In this document: positions 54,230 through 62,997 of the stretch, in pieces
How the letters are laid out: each line of letters starts with the position of its first letter
Position numbering within the stretch: position 1 is the first letter of the stretch
Origin: Clostridiaceae bacterium
GTDB lineage: Bacteria > Bacillota > Clostridia > Lachnospirales > Lachnospiraceae
DNA length: 64,000 nucleotides
NCBI GenBank assembly: GCA_910575435.1
Contig: CAJTGI010000009.1
Coordinates: 1-64,000, forward strand
Direction of reading: 5' to 3'
Translations under genes and position numbers: made by a program
Notes under the pieces: generated by a model
The model's input: the letters and a program-made list of their open reading frames with translations, nothing else
The model's database searches: none
Told to the model about the DNA's origin: nothing

Positions 54230-55396
54230 CTATATCGTGCCATTTTCGCTAATCCACAGAGTGTTGCCTTCCCTGCTGGCATCTGAGCATGCGGCAAATA
54301 CTGCATCCTCGATTGCCACCGTCCCCTTGTACTGCATCACTCCCGCATTCAGGGAAAATGGCTCGGTCTGGCGCAGCTTGATATTATTCACAAACTTCTG
54401 GGTGGCATCCAGCGCCTGGCTTTCCGTGGTCTCCGTGAGAAGGCATAGAATCTGGTTGTCCGAAATCCTTGCCACGATATCCGTGATGCGGCAGGTAGAC
54501 TTAATTACGCTGGCGCATCGGCAAAGGCAGGGGATTTCCCGTTCCCGGTTCTTGCAGTGCACTTGGAAAACTACCAGGGACAGTGGATTGTGATACCTCT
54601 TGTGGCGCGCCACTTCCCGCATGGCCTCGTCATAGAAGCCCTGCTCGCTCAAGAGGCCCGTCAGGGGGTCCGTTTTGGAAACGGCACTCTCGTAAAGAGA
54701 GAGTGGGTCGAAATTCTTCCTTCGCTCTGCCATGAGCTTGAATTTCATCGTAGCCTGCTTCACGGATTTTACGCCCAGGCAAACTTTCCAGGAAACGCCG
54801 TCATATGCGGCGTATTTATGGGTGGTTGACTGGGAGACTTGGGAGGTCTGGAGATCTAGGTCAGATACCAGCACCGCATACTCCGCCACCTGCTCATAGA
54901 CTACCTCGCCAATCCTGCACCGATTGTAGGAGCGATACTTCTGGATGCGGTAATCCTGCATTTCAAAGCATCCGCTCACTGCTTCCCTCCATGCAAAAAA
55001 CTGGTTCCTGGAGATTCTTTCCTGATCCTCTAAGGTAAGGCATCCGTAGGCGCTGTCCCAGTTCTTGGTATACAGCGCATGGAAAAATTGATCCAGGATA
55101 TTCTGGGCCGAATCGTATGCCATCCCCTGGGGGGGATGGATGGCAGAAATCACGTGATTGCTGCGCTGCCTGAATCTCTCCAGCCAAGCGCGCTGATATT
55201 CCGTACGCTTGTCCGGGTCGCCTAGAACTCGGTATGCCTCATTGATCTCCATCATCCGGGTGGTCTGCTGTTCATTCCGACTGGTGTCTGGATGATACAG
55301 GGAGCACAATTTCCGATAGGCAGCCTTAATTACATCAGGGGAAGCGTCGTGATGTACTTGAAGGATTTGATAATAATCTTTAAAATTGGCTTGCAA
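54230..55396 (-). CDS. DnaJ-domain / degenerate GGDEF-like fusion protein
   Basis: A 388-aa cytoplasmic fusion. J domain (about 5-72) with HPD at 35-37 and YYQILQVHHDASPDVIK; a central alpha+beta part (about 90-235) resembling NTF2-like or SnoaL folds; and a C-terminal diguanylate-cyclase-like domain (about 243-388). The latter has DPLTGLLSEQGFYDEA and the fold's FSLNAGV, but the GG[DE]EF position reads ARISDNQIL, so cyclase activity is unlikely. TTG start with AGGAGGTG 6 nt upstream; the nearby ATG is out of frame. Lies between tmk and murA; the partner of the J domain is probably a Hsp70 (DnaK). I know of no characterised protein with this layout. Confidence 0.75.
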   Translation of the reverse strand: MQANFKDYYQILQVHHDASPDVIKAAYRKLCSLYHPDTSRNEQQTTRMMEINEAYRVLGDPDKRTEYQRAWLERFRQRSNHVISAIHPPQGMAYDSAQNILDQFFHALYTKNWDSAYGCLTLEDQERISRNQFFAWREAVSGCFEMQDYRIQKYRSYNRCRIGEVVYEQVAEYAVLVSDLDLQTSQVSQSTTHKYAAYDGVSWKVCLGVKSVKQATMKFKLMAERRKNFDPLSLYESAVSKTDPLTGLLSEQGFYDEAMREVARHKRYHNPLSLVVFQVHCKNREREIPCLCRCASVIKSTCRITDIVARISDNQILCLLTETTESQALDATQKFVNNIKLRQTEPFSLNAGVMQYKGTVAIEDAVFAACSDASREGNTLWISENGTI

Positions 55397-55545
55397 TCAT
55401 GACACCTCCTCCTTTTATCCTATAAGCCTAAATCACTGCTATTCGCAAGGAGCCGCATATTGTGCGGGAAACCTTGTCCTTCGCGAATAAAAACAAAAGT
55501 TAATATAATTATACGCTTTTTTTGGCATATTTACAAGGGATACGA

Positions 55546-55572
55546 AAAAAAGAACGGCTGTGTCTCAAGCCA
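55546..55572 (-). terminator. Possible murA terminator
   Basis: Minus-strand GGCT/AGCC hairpin followed by GTTCTTTTTTT. The stem is only 4-5 bp, so weak. In the same gap an ATTCGC-AAGGA/TCCTTCGCGAAT stem (55443-55494) precedes the DnaJ-fusion gene. Confidence 0.45.
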
Positions 55573-55599
55573 CTTCCTGCCACTCTCTGTAAATGCCAT

Positions 55600-56901
55600 C
55601 TAACCAACTTTGAGTTTGAATTTTTGAATCGCCCTGTCATCGTCTACGGGAATTTTATCCATATATGCCCCCAGCGCAGTCATTTTATCCTCGAAGCACT
55701 CATATCCGCGCTCAATATACTGGATGGAATCCACAGTGGTGTATCCCTCGGATACCAGTCCTGCTACTACTAGAGCGGCTCCCGCCCGCAGATCAGGAGC
55801 GCTAATCGAAGCGCCGGTCAGCCCCCCGACGCCTTCTATGATTGCCACATTGCCTTCTACTTTGATATTGGCACCCATGCGCATCAGTTCATCCACGTAT
55901 TTAAATCTATTCTCGAAAATGCTTTCCGTCACCGTGCTGGTTCCATCGGACAGTGCCAGCAGAGTGGCGATCTGGGGCTGCATATCCGTGGGAAATCCCG
56001 GATAAGGGGAAGTCTTCACCTGGGTGTGGTGCAGCCTTTCCGTGCAGTGAACCCGCACTGCGTCATCAAATTCTTCCACGGTAGCGCCGATTTCCGTCAG
56101 TTTTCCGGAAATGGCCTCCAAATGCTTTGGAATCACATTCTTAATCAGCACGTCGCCCTTTGTGGCGGCGGCGGCCACCATAAAGGTTCCCGCCTCAATC
56201 TGGTCAGGAATAATGGAATATTCGCTGGCGTGCAGCTTTTCCACTCCCCTGATGCGAATCTTGTCTGTTCCTGCGCCCTTGATATTGGCACCCATGCTGT
56301 TCAGAAAGTTGGCAACGTCTACGATATGGGGCTCTTTTGCCGCATTTTCAATGACAGTCTTGCCCTCTGCCATGCAGGCAGCCAGCATGATATTGATGGT
56401 AGCGCCCACGGATACCACGTCCATGAAGATATGGTTTCCCGTCAGAACATCGGCGTGGGTGTCTATCATCCCAAAGCCCATATTTACGGTTGCGCCTAAG
56501 GCGCGAAAACCTTTCAGGTGCTGGTCCATGGGGCGGCTTCCGATGTCGCATCCGCCGGGAAGAGCTACCTTCGCCTTATTGTATTTTCCTAAAAGCGCTC
56601 CCAGCAGATAATAGGAAGCGCGAATCTTGCGAATAAAGTCATCATCCACTGTCACATCTGTGATCGTGCTGCCATTAATCTCCACCTCGTGGGGACCGAT
56701 GCGGTTTACGGTAGCGCCGATACTCTCGATGGCAGATAATAGTACATTAATATCTCTTACATTGGGCAAATTATCTATTAAAACAGTTTCATCTGTCATA
56801 ATAGCGGCAGCCAAGATGCCCAAAGCAGCATTTTTGGCACCGCTAATGGTCACTTCTCCCCGCAGGGGAGTGCCACCCTTGATGATATATTGATTTTCCA
56901 T
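55600..56901 (-). CDS. murA: UDP-N-acetylglucosamine 1-carboxyvinyltransferase (MurA)
   Basis: A 433-aa enzyme that starts peptidoglycan synthesis by adding enolpyruvate to UDP-GlcNAc. Seen: GGTPLRGEVTISGAKNAAL and PGGCDIGSRPMDQHLKG with the catalytic Cys (fosfomycin target). Start at 56901 after GATGAGGTG; two Mets upstream add five residues. Confidence 0.96.
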   Translation of the reverse strand: MENQYIIKGGTPLRGEVTISGAKNAALGILAAAIMTDETVLIDNLPNVRDINVLLSAIESIGATVNRIGPHEVEINGSTITDVTVDDDFIRKIRASYYLLGALLGKYNKAKVALPGGCDIGSRPMDQHLKGFRALGATVNMGFGMIDTHADVLTGNHIFMDVVSVGATINIMLAACMAEGKTVIENAAKEPHIVDVANFLNSMGANIKGAGTDKIRIRGVEKLHASEYSIIPDQIEAGTFMVAAAATKGDVLIKNVIPKHLEAISGKLTEIGATVEEFDDAVRVHCTERLHHTQVKTSPYPGFPTDMQPQIATLLALSDGTSTVTESIFENRFKYVDELMRMGANIKVEGNVAIIEGVGGLTGASISAPDLRAGAALVVAGLVSEGYTTVDSIQYIERGYECFEDKMTALGAYMDKIPVDDDRAIQKFKLKVG

Positions 56902-57156
56902 AATGCACCTCATCAAATATTATTTCAAACTTCTTAAATCTATGGTTGCCATTCACAGTTGCTCGCTCCATCACGCGATGAACAGGATCAAATTTGCAAA
57001 TAGGAAATCCCGTTCCTTTTCTATATATGACTGTAAATAGCAACTATTCATGATATCTTTTCTAGCGCAAACTCTGTAAGCAATTTACTGTTTTATAATT
57101 TTTATCTACATGCGTAGAATCTACGAACATTTATATCTCGGCAAAACAGTATATAC

Positions 57157-57186
57157 ATATTACAATGAAAGAGATGAAAATGTCAA
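57157..57186 (-). promoter_or_regulatory. Putative murA promoter
   Basis: Minus-strand TTGACA (57186-57181), 18 bp, TAATAT (57162-57157). It gives a leader of about 250 nt with a CGTAGATTCTACG palindrome near 57112-57124. The 410-bp gap 56902-57311 contains this, the inverted repeat at 57249-57296 and no gene. Confidence 0.55.
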
Positions 57187-57248
57187 CCATGTTAATAAAA
57201 TTTAAAAAATGTCACAATTCTGCAACATAATTGTGTTTCAGAGGTAAC

Positions 57249-57296
57249 TATTCACAGTCAGAGGGTCTATCGCATAAAGGGATGGTACTGTGAATA
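57249..57296. repeat. Inverted repeat TATTCACAGT...ACTGTGAATA
   Basis: Perfect 10-bp arms at 57249-57258 and 57287-57296 enclose 28 bp, just after the OLD-gene stop. Related fragments (GTAACTATTCACAG, GACTGTAAATAGCAACTATTC at about 57030) occur in the same gap and at about 56950 and 48070, suggesting a dispersed repeat. Confidence 0.55.
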
Positions 57297-57311
57297 ATAA
57301 TGCTCGCTTAG

Positions 57312-59174
57312 TTACTCTTTCTTCCTATTTTCAAAATATACGAAGGAGTCGATTGCATCAAAAATATCCTGAAAAGTTTCTCTGGGGGCAATTTCAATAT
57401 ATTTGCGCAATATCTCCTGCTCGGCGCTTCCATGGTAGCGTCCATAAAAAATATCAAAGAGATTATGTCCCCTGACATAGATCTTTATGTCTTCCAGGTG
57501 ATCCTTTATATCCTGCTTGCTATTGATTCGAAAATTCTTGGAGCGAAGAAGCCTTTTGAAACTGTTCAGCTTGAACAGATAATCTTTATATTTCTTATAA
57601 AGAATATTATAAAAGTCTTCCTCTGATTTTATGACGCCAATTTTTGCCATCACTTTTGGCTCTAGGAAATAATTTTCAAAGGAGTAATATTTTAAAATCA
57701 ATACATTCTTTGGCTCTACCCGGGGCAGGTTTCCCACGTCTTCCCGGGAACGCTGGCCATAATAATTGCATAGTTGCTTTTTTAAGTATTTGGGATTCTT
57801 CCCGTCGCTATCCCGAATCATCAAGAACTGGTCTTTGAGATACAGCTTGTTAATATATTTCAGGTTGGCATATGTCTTTATGTTGGTGCAGCTGTTGGTG
57901 GGAATAATGGTGATTCGCCGCAGATTTCCCTGCTCGTCATAGATTTCCGAATAATATTTTTCTAAAAGCAGGGGAAGGCGGTTGCTGTCCTGCTTGCCCT
58001 CTACGATAAATACAAAACTCACATTCATCAGGTCATTGGCAGTGTAGCCCAAATCATCCAGAATGGTGTCCACATCAGTGTTTTCCTTCACCACGGTATA
58101 GTAATCCTCATCCAGTACCACTTCCTTAATCTGCTTCGTAGAAAAATTAAAAATTAGATTGGGAGAGTGGGTGGAGAAAATCACCTGGTTTTTCTTGGAC
58201 AGCCGATATAAAATCTCGCTTGCCACCTTTTGCAGCTGGGGATGGAGATAGATTTCCGGGTCTTCTATCATGATAATGCAGGGAAGGACGCTTTCCTCCT
58301 CCACATATGTCTCCAATAGGGACAGGGCGTAGATGCTGCGCAGTCCTTCGCCCAACATATTGATAGAGCCTACATTTCCTCCCCGTTCCTTGCTGCGCAC
58401 CAAAGTATCCACATGGAGCAAATAATCCATGTCGTATTTCATGACATATTGAATTTCCTGAGAAGGGCTTCCATTGGCATGGAAGTGGGCATTTACCTTC
58501 TCAGCAAATTCGTTCAAGTTTGTGTCAAAAAGTTTATATTGAAAGAGGCGGACAGTTTCAAAAAGGGTTAGCTCCTCCGGTGTCTTCTTATTGATCATGC
58601 CGATGCAATGAAAGCAGCGGTCGCAATTTTTCTGCTGGTCAAATGTACACTTGTTGTCCTTCAGCATTTGAAAGGATTCCTTATCATAGAAGCTAAATAC
58701 ATCATTCTGCAACGCCTCGAGATTTCTATTCTGGTCAATATGGTACATCCTTGGAAAAAATTCCTGGATGTAGTGATTGTTTTTTTGGTGACCGTCGCTG
58801 TAGCGCAGGTTCAGCTGGGGGCTAATCTTATAGGTAAATGAGAGGATTCCGTCTTGGAAAGAGGGCAATTTGTCGTGAACTTCCGTGAGCCAGGTCTCGT
58901 AATCCCTCGCTTTACTGAGAATTGACCTCTGATAGTAATAATACAAGTCTTCCTCATCATATTCTACCTTGACTGTAATTTCAATGGGGTGGTCCGGGTT
59001 GAGAAATTCATTGCTCTGCACTTTCTTCTGCCCGGATACGAGAAGGAGGGCGTCAATGGCAGCAGTCTTTCCAGTGTTGTTTTTCCCCACCAGAATCAAT
59101 GCATTCTCAATGTCATGAATTTCCAGATTTCTAATAGACTTGAAATTCTGGATTTTTAGATAAGTGATTCTCAT
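57312..59174 (-). CDS. OLD-family ATP-dependent nuclease (AAA-ATPase + TOPRIM) with Cys4 insertion
   Basis: A 620-aa soluble protein. Seen: SMC-type N-terminus with Walker A GKNNTGKT (30-37), Walker B CIIMIEDPEIYLHP (about 297-310), H-loop FSTHSPN and a C-terminal TOPRIM VFIVEGKQDSNR (about 387-398). A Cys4 stretch (CTFDQQKNCDRCFHC, about 177-191) is inserted between the ATPase halves and looks like a zinc finger. OLD nucleases act in phage defence (GajA, OLD) and repair; no GajB/UvrD-like partner gene is next to it. GGGAGGA precedes the ATG. Confidence 0.82.
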   Translation of the reverse strand: MRITYLKIQNFKSIRNLEIHDIENALILVGKNNTGKTAAIDALLLVSGQKKVQSNEFLNPDHPIEITVKVEYDEEDLYYYYQRSILSKARDYETWLTEVHDKLPSFQDGILSFTYKISPQLNLRYSDGHQKNNHYIQEFFPRMYHIDQNRNLEALQNDVFSFYDKESFQMLKDNKCTFDQQKNCDRCFHCIGMINKKTPEELTLFETVRLFQYKLFDTNLNEFAEKVNAHFHANGSPSQEIQYVMKYDMDYLLHVDTLVRSKERGGNVGSINMLGEGLRSIYALSLLETYVEEESVLPCIIMIEDPEIYLHPQLQKVASEILYRLSKKNQVIFSTHSPNLIFNFSTKQIKEVVLDEDYYTVVKENTDVDTILDDLGYTANDLMNVSFVFIVEGKQDSNRLPLLLEKYYSEIYDEQGNLRRITIIPTNSCTNIKTYANLKYINKLYLKDQFLMIRDSDGKNPKYLKKQLCNYYGQRSREDVGNLPRVEPKNVLILKYYSFENYFLEPKVMAKIGVIKSEEDFYNILYKKYKDYLFKLNSFKRLLRSKNFRINSKQDIKDHLEDIKIYVRGHNLFDIFYGRYHGSAEQEILRKYIEIAPRETFQDIFDAIDSFVYFENRKKE

Positions 59175-59217
59175 ATGGTATTCCTCCCTCTCATTTAATT
59201 ATAGAGAATATTGCCAT

Positions 59218-59307
59218 AGCGTGACGCTGTGCCAACCAAGAATTTGTTTCGCAAATTCTTGCAAGGGAACGCGCTAATATCCGTAGGATATTTTGTGTTC
59301 CCTTTTT
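59218..59307 (+). repeat. Dispersed three-hairpin element, copy B
   Basis: AGCGT/ACGCT (59218-59228), CAAGAATTTG/CAAATTCTTG (59237-59261), then AAGGGAAC/GTTCCCTT (59263-59304) with inner AATATCC/GGATATT and TTTTT at the end. Same plan and the same 19-nt core (59257-59275) as 940-1034. It lies between the OLD and flavin-reductase genes and would read opposite to both. Confidence 0.55.
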
Positions 59308-59367
59308 CAACTCATAGATTAAGATATGTTTGCGCTGTAAAAAGGTGCTTGTTCAAAAATGGTATTT

Positions 59368-59940
59368 CTAGCGTTCCTTTCCTTTTTTGACAGAATAGCC
59401 GAAAGTGCCCAGCGTCTCCCCCAGTGAGAGATAGGTTCCGTGGGAATATGCCAGAAGCCCGCTGTCATTCAGGTGAAAGGCTCCGCTTTCATCCATGTAG
59501 GCATCGTCCACATGCACGCCGGTTACCTTGGCAAGAAACATGTGGTGGGATCCCAGTTCGTGGATGTCTGATACCTGGCACTCGATATTTACCGGAGATT
59601 CTTGCACCATGGGGCATTTTACCGTGTCGGCGGATTCTTTTGTAAGGTTGCATGCCTTCCATTTATCCATGTCCCTGCCGGAGCGCACGCCACAGAAATC
59701 CGTGGCGAAAGCCAATTCCTCCGTGGTAAGATTTACCACGAACTCTCCCGATTCCCGAATCAGACTGTAAGAATATCGCTCCGGCCTGACGGAGATGGAG
59801 AGCATGGGGGGATTGGTGCAAACCGTTCCGGCCCACGCCACGGTAAGGAGGTTTGACGTTCCTTGAATATCGCCGCAGCTTACTAGGACTGCGGGGAGGG
59901 GATACAGCATGTTTCCCGGCTTAAAATTTATTTTGGGCAT
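59368..59940 (-). CDS. Flavin reductase-like FMN-binding split-barrel protein
   Basis: A 190-aa flavoprotein of the flavin-reductase family. Seen: LLTVAWAGTVCTNPPMLSIS, RESGEFVVNLTTEELA and HHMFLAKVTGVHVD, the FMN-binding barrel. ATG at 59940 after AGAAAGG; 23 in-frame residues upstream are possible. It is on minus, with copy B of the hairpin element after it. Confidence 0.88.
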   Translation of the reverse strand: MPKINFKPGNMLYPLPAVLVSCGDIQGTSNLLTVAWAGTVCTNPPMLSISVRPERYSYSLIRESGEFVVNLTTEELAFATDFCGVRSGRDMDKWKACNLTKESADTVKCPMVQESPVNIECQVSDIHELGSHHMFLAKVTGVHVDDAYMDESGAFHLNDSGLLAYSHGTYLSLGETLGTFGYSVKKGKER

Positions 59941-60101
59941 AGATTTTTCCTTTCTAATAATAGGCGTTTGTGCATGCATCTGACCTGTTTGTCTCTTTGG
60001 TTTTATCATATTACAAGTATAGCATAGTGGTGGGAGATCTGCTAGATATTATTACGGTTTTCTTCTGGCGGTTCAGGGCATCTTTATGACTTACAATAAT
60101 A

Positions 60102-60130
60102 TTGACAAAGGCTAAGAAAATGCATATACT
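60102..60130 (+). promoter_or_regulatory. Promoter of the secreted-gene run 60326-62630
   Basis: TTGACA (60102-60107), 17 bp, TATACT (60125-60130). Near-consensus sigma-A promoter about 195 bp before the ATG at 60326. The leader holds no convincing gene. Confidence 0.8.
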
Positions 60131-60325
60131 TAATTAACATTGTCAATAGAGTGTCAATCATGAAAAATGAAGGGAGGGTAGATTAAGTAAAAAATGACAA
60201 TTAACTTTTATGGGAATTGCTAAAAGAATTTTTGAGAGAAATGTGTGGATTTTTTGCTATGGCTAATTGTATGAGTCTGGAGTTTCAAATTAATTTAAGA
60301 AGAAATTATGAATAGGAGAAAAATG

Positions 60326-61000
60326 ATGGAAAATAAATATCGTGTAAAAGTTGCGCCAGTTTTCATGTCATTATTGCTGGGCTGTCTGTCTGTGTTCCAT
60401 TCAAATGTAGCGTGTGCCGGCGGTGCAAAAAAATGTTCTATTTTTGAAGGAGATTGCAAGGTGTTATCCGTTCCCACGAAAAAGGGTGTGAAATGGAAGG
60501 TTAGCAGAGGTTCGTGCGTCAGGATTGTTGAAGCAAAGAGTAATCATAAAGTCATGCTCGTTGCATGGAAATCCGGAAAAGCGAAAGTTACTGCGAAATA
60601 TGGAAGCAAGAAGGCCGCATGGAATATCACTACAAAAAAAGACAAGGCTAGCCACTTAGCACTGAAAAAAGTAACTGTGGGGTCGAAAAAAGTGGTTGTG
60701 GAAACCATTGCAAATTTATATTCTGGGAAAAAGAATGTTTATTTTAATTATGGGCAGGGTTACCAATTATATCAGTATTTGGGAACTAAGTGGAAAAAAA
60801 TTTCATTCAAGGATGATTATGCTTTTGATGCAAATGCAAAGGGGTTTGTTTTGAAGAAAAAATCCAAAGCAAAGATTAAAATCAACTATACTTTGGATGT
60901 GGCGAATTTCAAAAACTGGAATATGGAAAGCGGATTGTACAAATTGGTTGCTGATACCAATTTGCCGACGGAAAAAGAATATGTGCTTTTTGAAATTTAA
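60326..61000 (+). CDS. Secreted Ig-like protein
   Basis: A 224-aa secreted protein: signal peptide (1-31, MENKYRVKVAPVFMSLLLGC), a basic Big_2-like domain (about 35-105: WKVSRGSCVRIVEAKSNHKV) and a second beta domain (about 110-224, YQLYQYLGTKWKKI ... GLYKLVADTN). The ATG at 60326 is 7 nt after AGGAG. No enzyme motif. The next gene overlaps its 3' end by 20 nt. Confidence 0.7.
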   Translation: MENKYRVKVAPVFMSLLLGCLSVFHSNVACAGGAKKCSIFEGDCKVLSVPTKKGVKWKVSRGSCVRIVEAKSNHKVMLVAWKSGKAKVTAKYGSKKAAWNITTKKDKASHLALKKVTVGSKKVVVETIANLYSGKKNVYFNYGQGYQLYQYLGTKWKKISFKDDYAFDANAKGFVLKKKSKAKIKINYTLDVANFKNWNMESGLYKLVADTNLPTEKEYVLFEI

Positions 61001-61961
61001 GAAATTTATGATTGCATTGTTATGCATAACTGTTTGTTGTGTGACATGTATTCTTGTAAGCATATTTATTGGAAATACTAGAAATGATGACGAGTATTCC
61101 TTGTGCGGTGTCACAGAGGAGTTGCTGCAGCAAAAGGGCATCAGCGATTTAAATATTAATCAAATCAGTTATTCAGATATTTCATATAATGAGGAATCAA
61201 TCGGAAATGTAGATGAATTGATTAAACAATATATAAATGATGATCTTCAATCTGCGGTAACATATTCTGATGTAAAAAAACGCAAAACAGTGAAAAAGGG
61301 CGATTTTATTTCATTAAAGATTTATGATAATGGAGTAGAGAATGAGGATAAGATTGTTGTTGGAAAAGGTAATTATGGGAAAAAATTTGATCAATGGATT
61401 GTTGGGAAAAAACAAGATAATCGTTATTTCTGGAAGAATAATAATGAGATTGAGATTGTTAGGATACAAAAGATTAATATTCCTAAATTGAACAAGGATT
61501 TTGTTAAAAAAAATTATGGACTAGATACGGTTGACCAATACAGGAGTTATGTTGCGGATAGAGTGAAGGAACAGAGGGAAGGGGAGATAACTGCAAATCG
61601 CAACAAACAAATTATGGACAGCGTATTGAGGTCATCTGATATTGAAATTAACGAAGATCAAATGGCCAAATATGCTAAGGTGACATATGATGGATACGTG
61701 GAACAAGCACAGGGATTAGGCTTGGATATGGAAACTTATGCAGAGAGTTTTTATGATATGACACTTGATCGATTTAAAATGCATTGCTATAAGGAAAGTG
61801 AAAATGCTGTGAAAACAATAATTTGTGTGGGTTATCTAGTAAATAAGTTTGGGCTAAATGTTGATTCTCTAAAGGACAATGAAGAAAGTAAAGATACGGA
61901 AATAATTTATGAAGAACTGAAAGGAAAGGTTATACAATGTTTAATTACAAAAGAAAAATAG
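60981..61961 (+). CDS. Membrane-tethered trigger-factor-like peptidyl-prolyl isomerase
   Basis: A 326-aa protein with an N-terminal TM helix (about 10-30, MIALLCITVCCVTCILVSIF), an FKBP-like part (about 104-150: KKGDFISLKIYDNG, GKKFDQWIVGKK) and the helical C-terminal module of trigger factor (about 170-300, LNKDFVKKNYGLDTVDQYRSY). It lacks the ribosome-binding N-domain. It probably folds exported proteins on the outer face of the membrane (inferred). The start at 60981 overlaps the previous gene; 61008 is an alternative. Confidence 0.72.
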   Translation: MCFLKFKKFMIALLCITVCCVTCILVSIFIGNTRNDDEYSLCGVTEELLQQKGISDLNINQISYSDISYNEESIGNVDELIKQYINDDLQSAVTYSDVKKRKTVKKGDFISLKIYDNGVENEDKIVVGKGNYGKKFDQWIVGKKQDNRYFWKNNNEIEIVRIQKINIPKLNKDFVKKNYGLDTVDQYRSYVADRVKEQREGEITANRNKQIMDSVLRSSDIEINEDQMAKYAKVTYDGYVEQAQGLGLDMETYAESFYDMTLDRFKMHCYKESENAVKTIICVGYLVNKFGLNVDSLKDNEESKDTEIIYEELKGKVIQCLITKEK

Positions 61962-62630
61962 CACTTGTTTTAGCTATGGTTACCATGGCATGTACAAATA
62001 ATTGTTATATAGCCAAGGCTGAAAATATTTCCACTGGATATGATAGATATTTGGATATGATCGAAAAAGATTCTGAAAAGATTGAGGATATGGAAAAAGT
62101 GGAATTGACTGAAAATTGGGAATATGCTGAAGTGAATCAAGTAATTGATGAAAAGATGACAGAGAGAGTTAAAAAATCCTGTATATGATGATTATAATGA
62201 TGATTATGCTGGAAAGTACGTGAACGATAATGGACAAACTGTAGTTTGTACTTGTCATAAAAAGAAGACGGTTGCCTCTTTGAAGGAAATAGAGGAATCT
62301 GTTGAGTTTAAAAAGCAGCAGTTTGAACTGGAAGATTTAAGGGTGATGTCATTACAATCCATTCGTAACTTAAATCTGTTTGCGACTCTTGCAACAGGAT
62401 ATATTGGCATTATGAACTCGGAGAAAGAGGACACTATATTTATGATGGAGTTAAGGGAATGCTCCAAAAGAATTTATGACATGCCAAAATTCATTTTTTA
62501 TGCGTTGGGATATGCGATTGAGCGTGTCCTTGCAGGAACACGCTCCGGCATAAAAGGGTTTATCTTGAAAAAAGAGCAATCACAGCAGCTTACATTGAAT
62601 CAATGCTTTGGAATAGGGGCTTTCGGGTGA
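61937..62630 (+). pseudogene. Secreted protein gene interrupted by a frameshift at an A6 run
   Basis: The first part (61937-62188) encodes a signal peptide and a short acidic protein ending ERVKKSCI; it overlaps the PPIase gene by 25 nt. The next frame (open from about 62173 to 62630) continues smoothly as NPVYDDYNDDYAGKYVNDNG if one A of the run at 62171-62176 is removed. The combined product would be about 230 aa. It may be a pseudogene, a sequencing error or a slippage site. The downstream part carries an 11-bp hairpin (62519-62544). No family recognised. Confidence 0.6.
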
Positions 62631-62849
62631 TTGGGTTTCAGAAAATGGGGAAAGTCAAAGCCATAAGGAACTTGACCGTGAAACCGTGGCATGTTATTAT
62701 ATCAGTAGTTGTTTTTTGTGAATAAATTAAAATTGTTGAAGTTGTTTATATTTGTTTTTATTGTAAGTAAGAATGTAAAAGAATTTCGTTTATTATGCAG
62801 GTTCTGGAATTTCGTAAGCACCTAAATATATAAAGGGGGGGATGGCGTT

Positions 62850-62979
62850 CTAATAGTTTAGTCTATTACCTACTCTTGTCCAAGGAGTAAAGTTCGTTTC
62901 AATTGTGAAGAAATTTATCCATTCATCTATATCATAAAAAGAATTAAATCTATAGGCTGTTTTGTACTTGTCTATAAAA
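62850..62979 (-). pseudogene. 3' remnant of an unknown minus-strand gene
   Basis: On minus this stretch encodes a protein-like C-terminus (FIDKYKTAYRFNSFYDI, then DEWINFF... to GNRLNY and a stop), rich in Tyr, Trp and Phe. It runs into the start of the plus-strand gene at 62998, so the front is missing. It could be the tail of a gene cut by the duplication or rearrangement that brought in 62998. Low support: no other evidence than composition. The gap 62631-62997 otherwise shows nothing. Confidence 0.35.
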
Positions 62980-62997
62980 TCAGAAGGAGGTATTACC

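Noticed and set aside
60160-60220. Two tiny frames (8-9 codons) in the leader before 60326 as leader peptides
   Set aside because: Neither has an SD at a usable distance and no attenuator follows.
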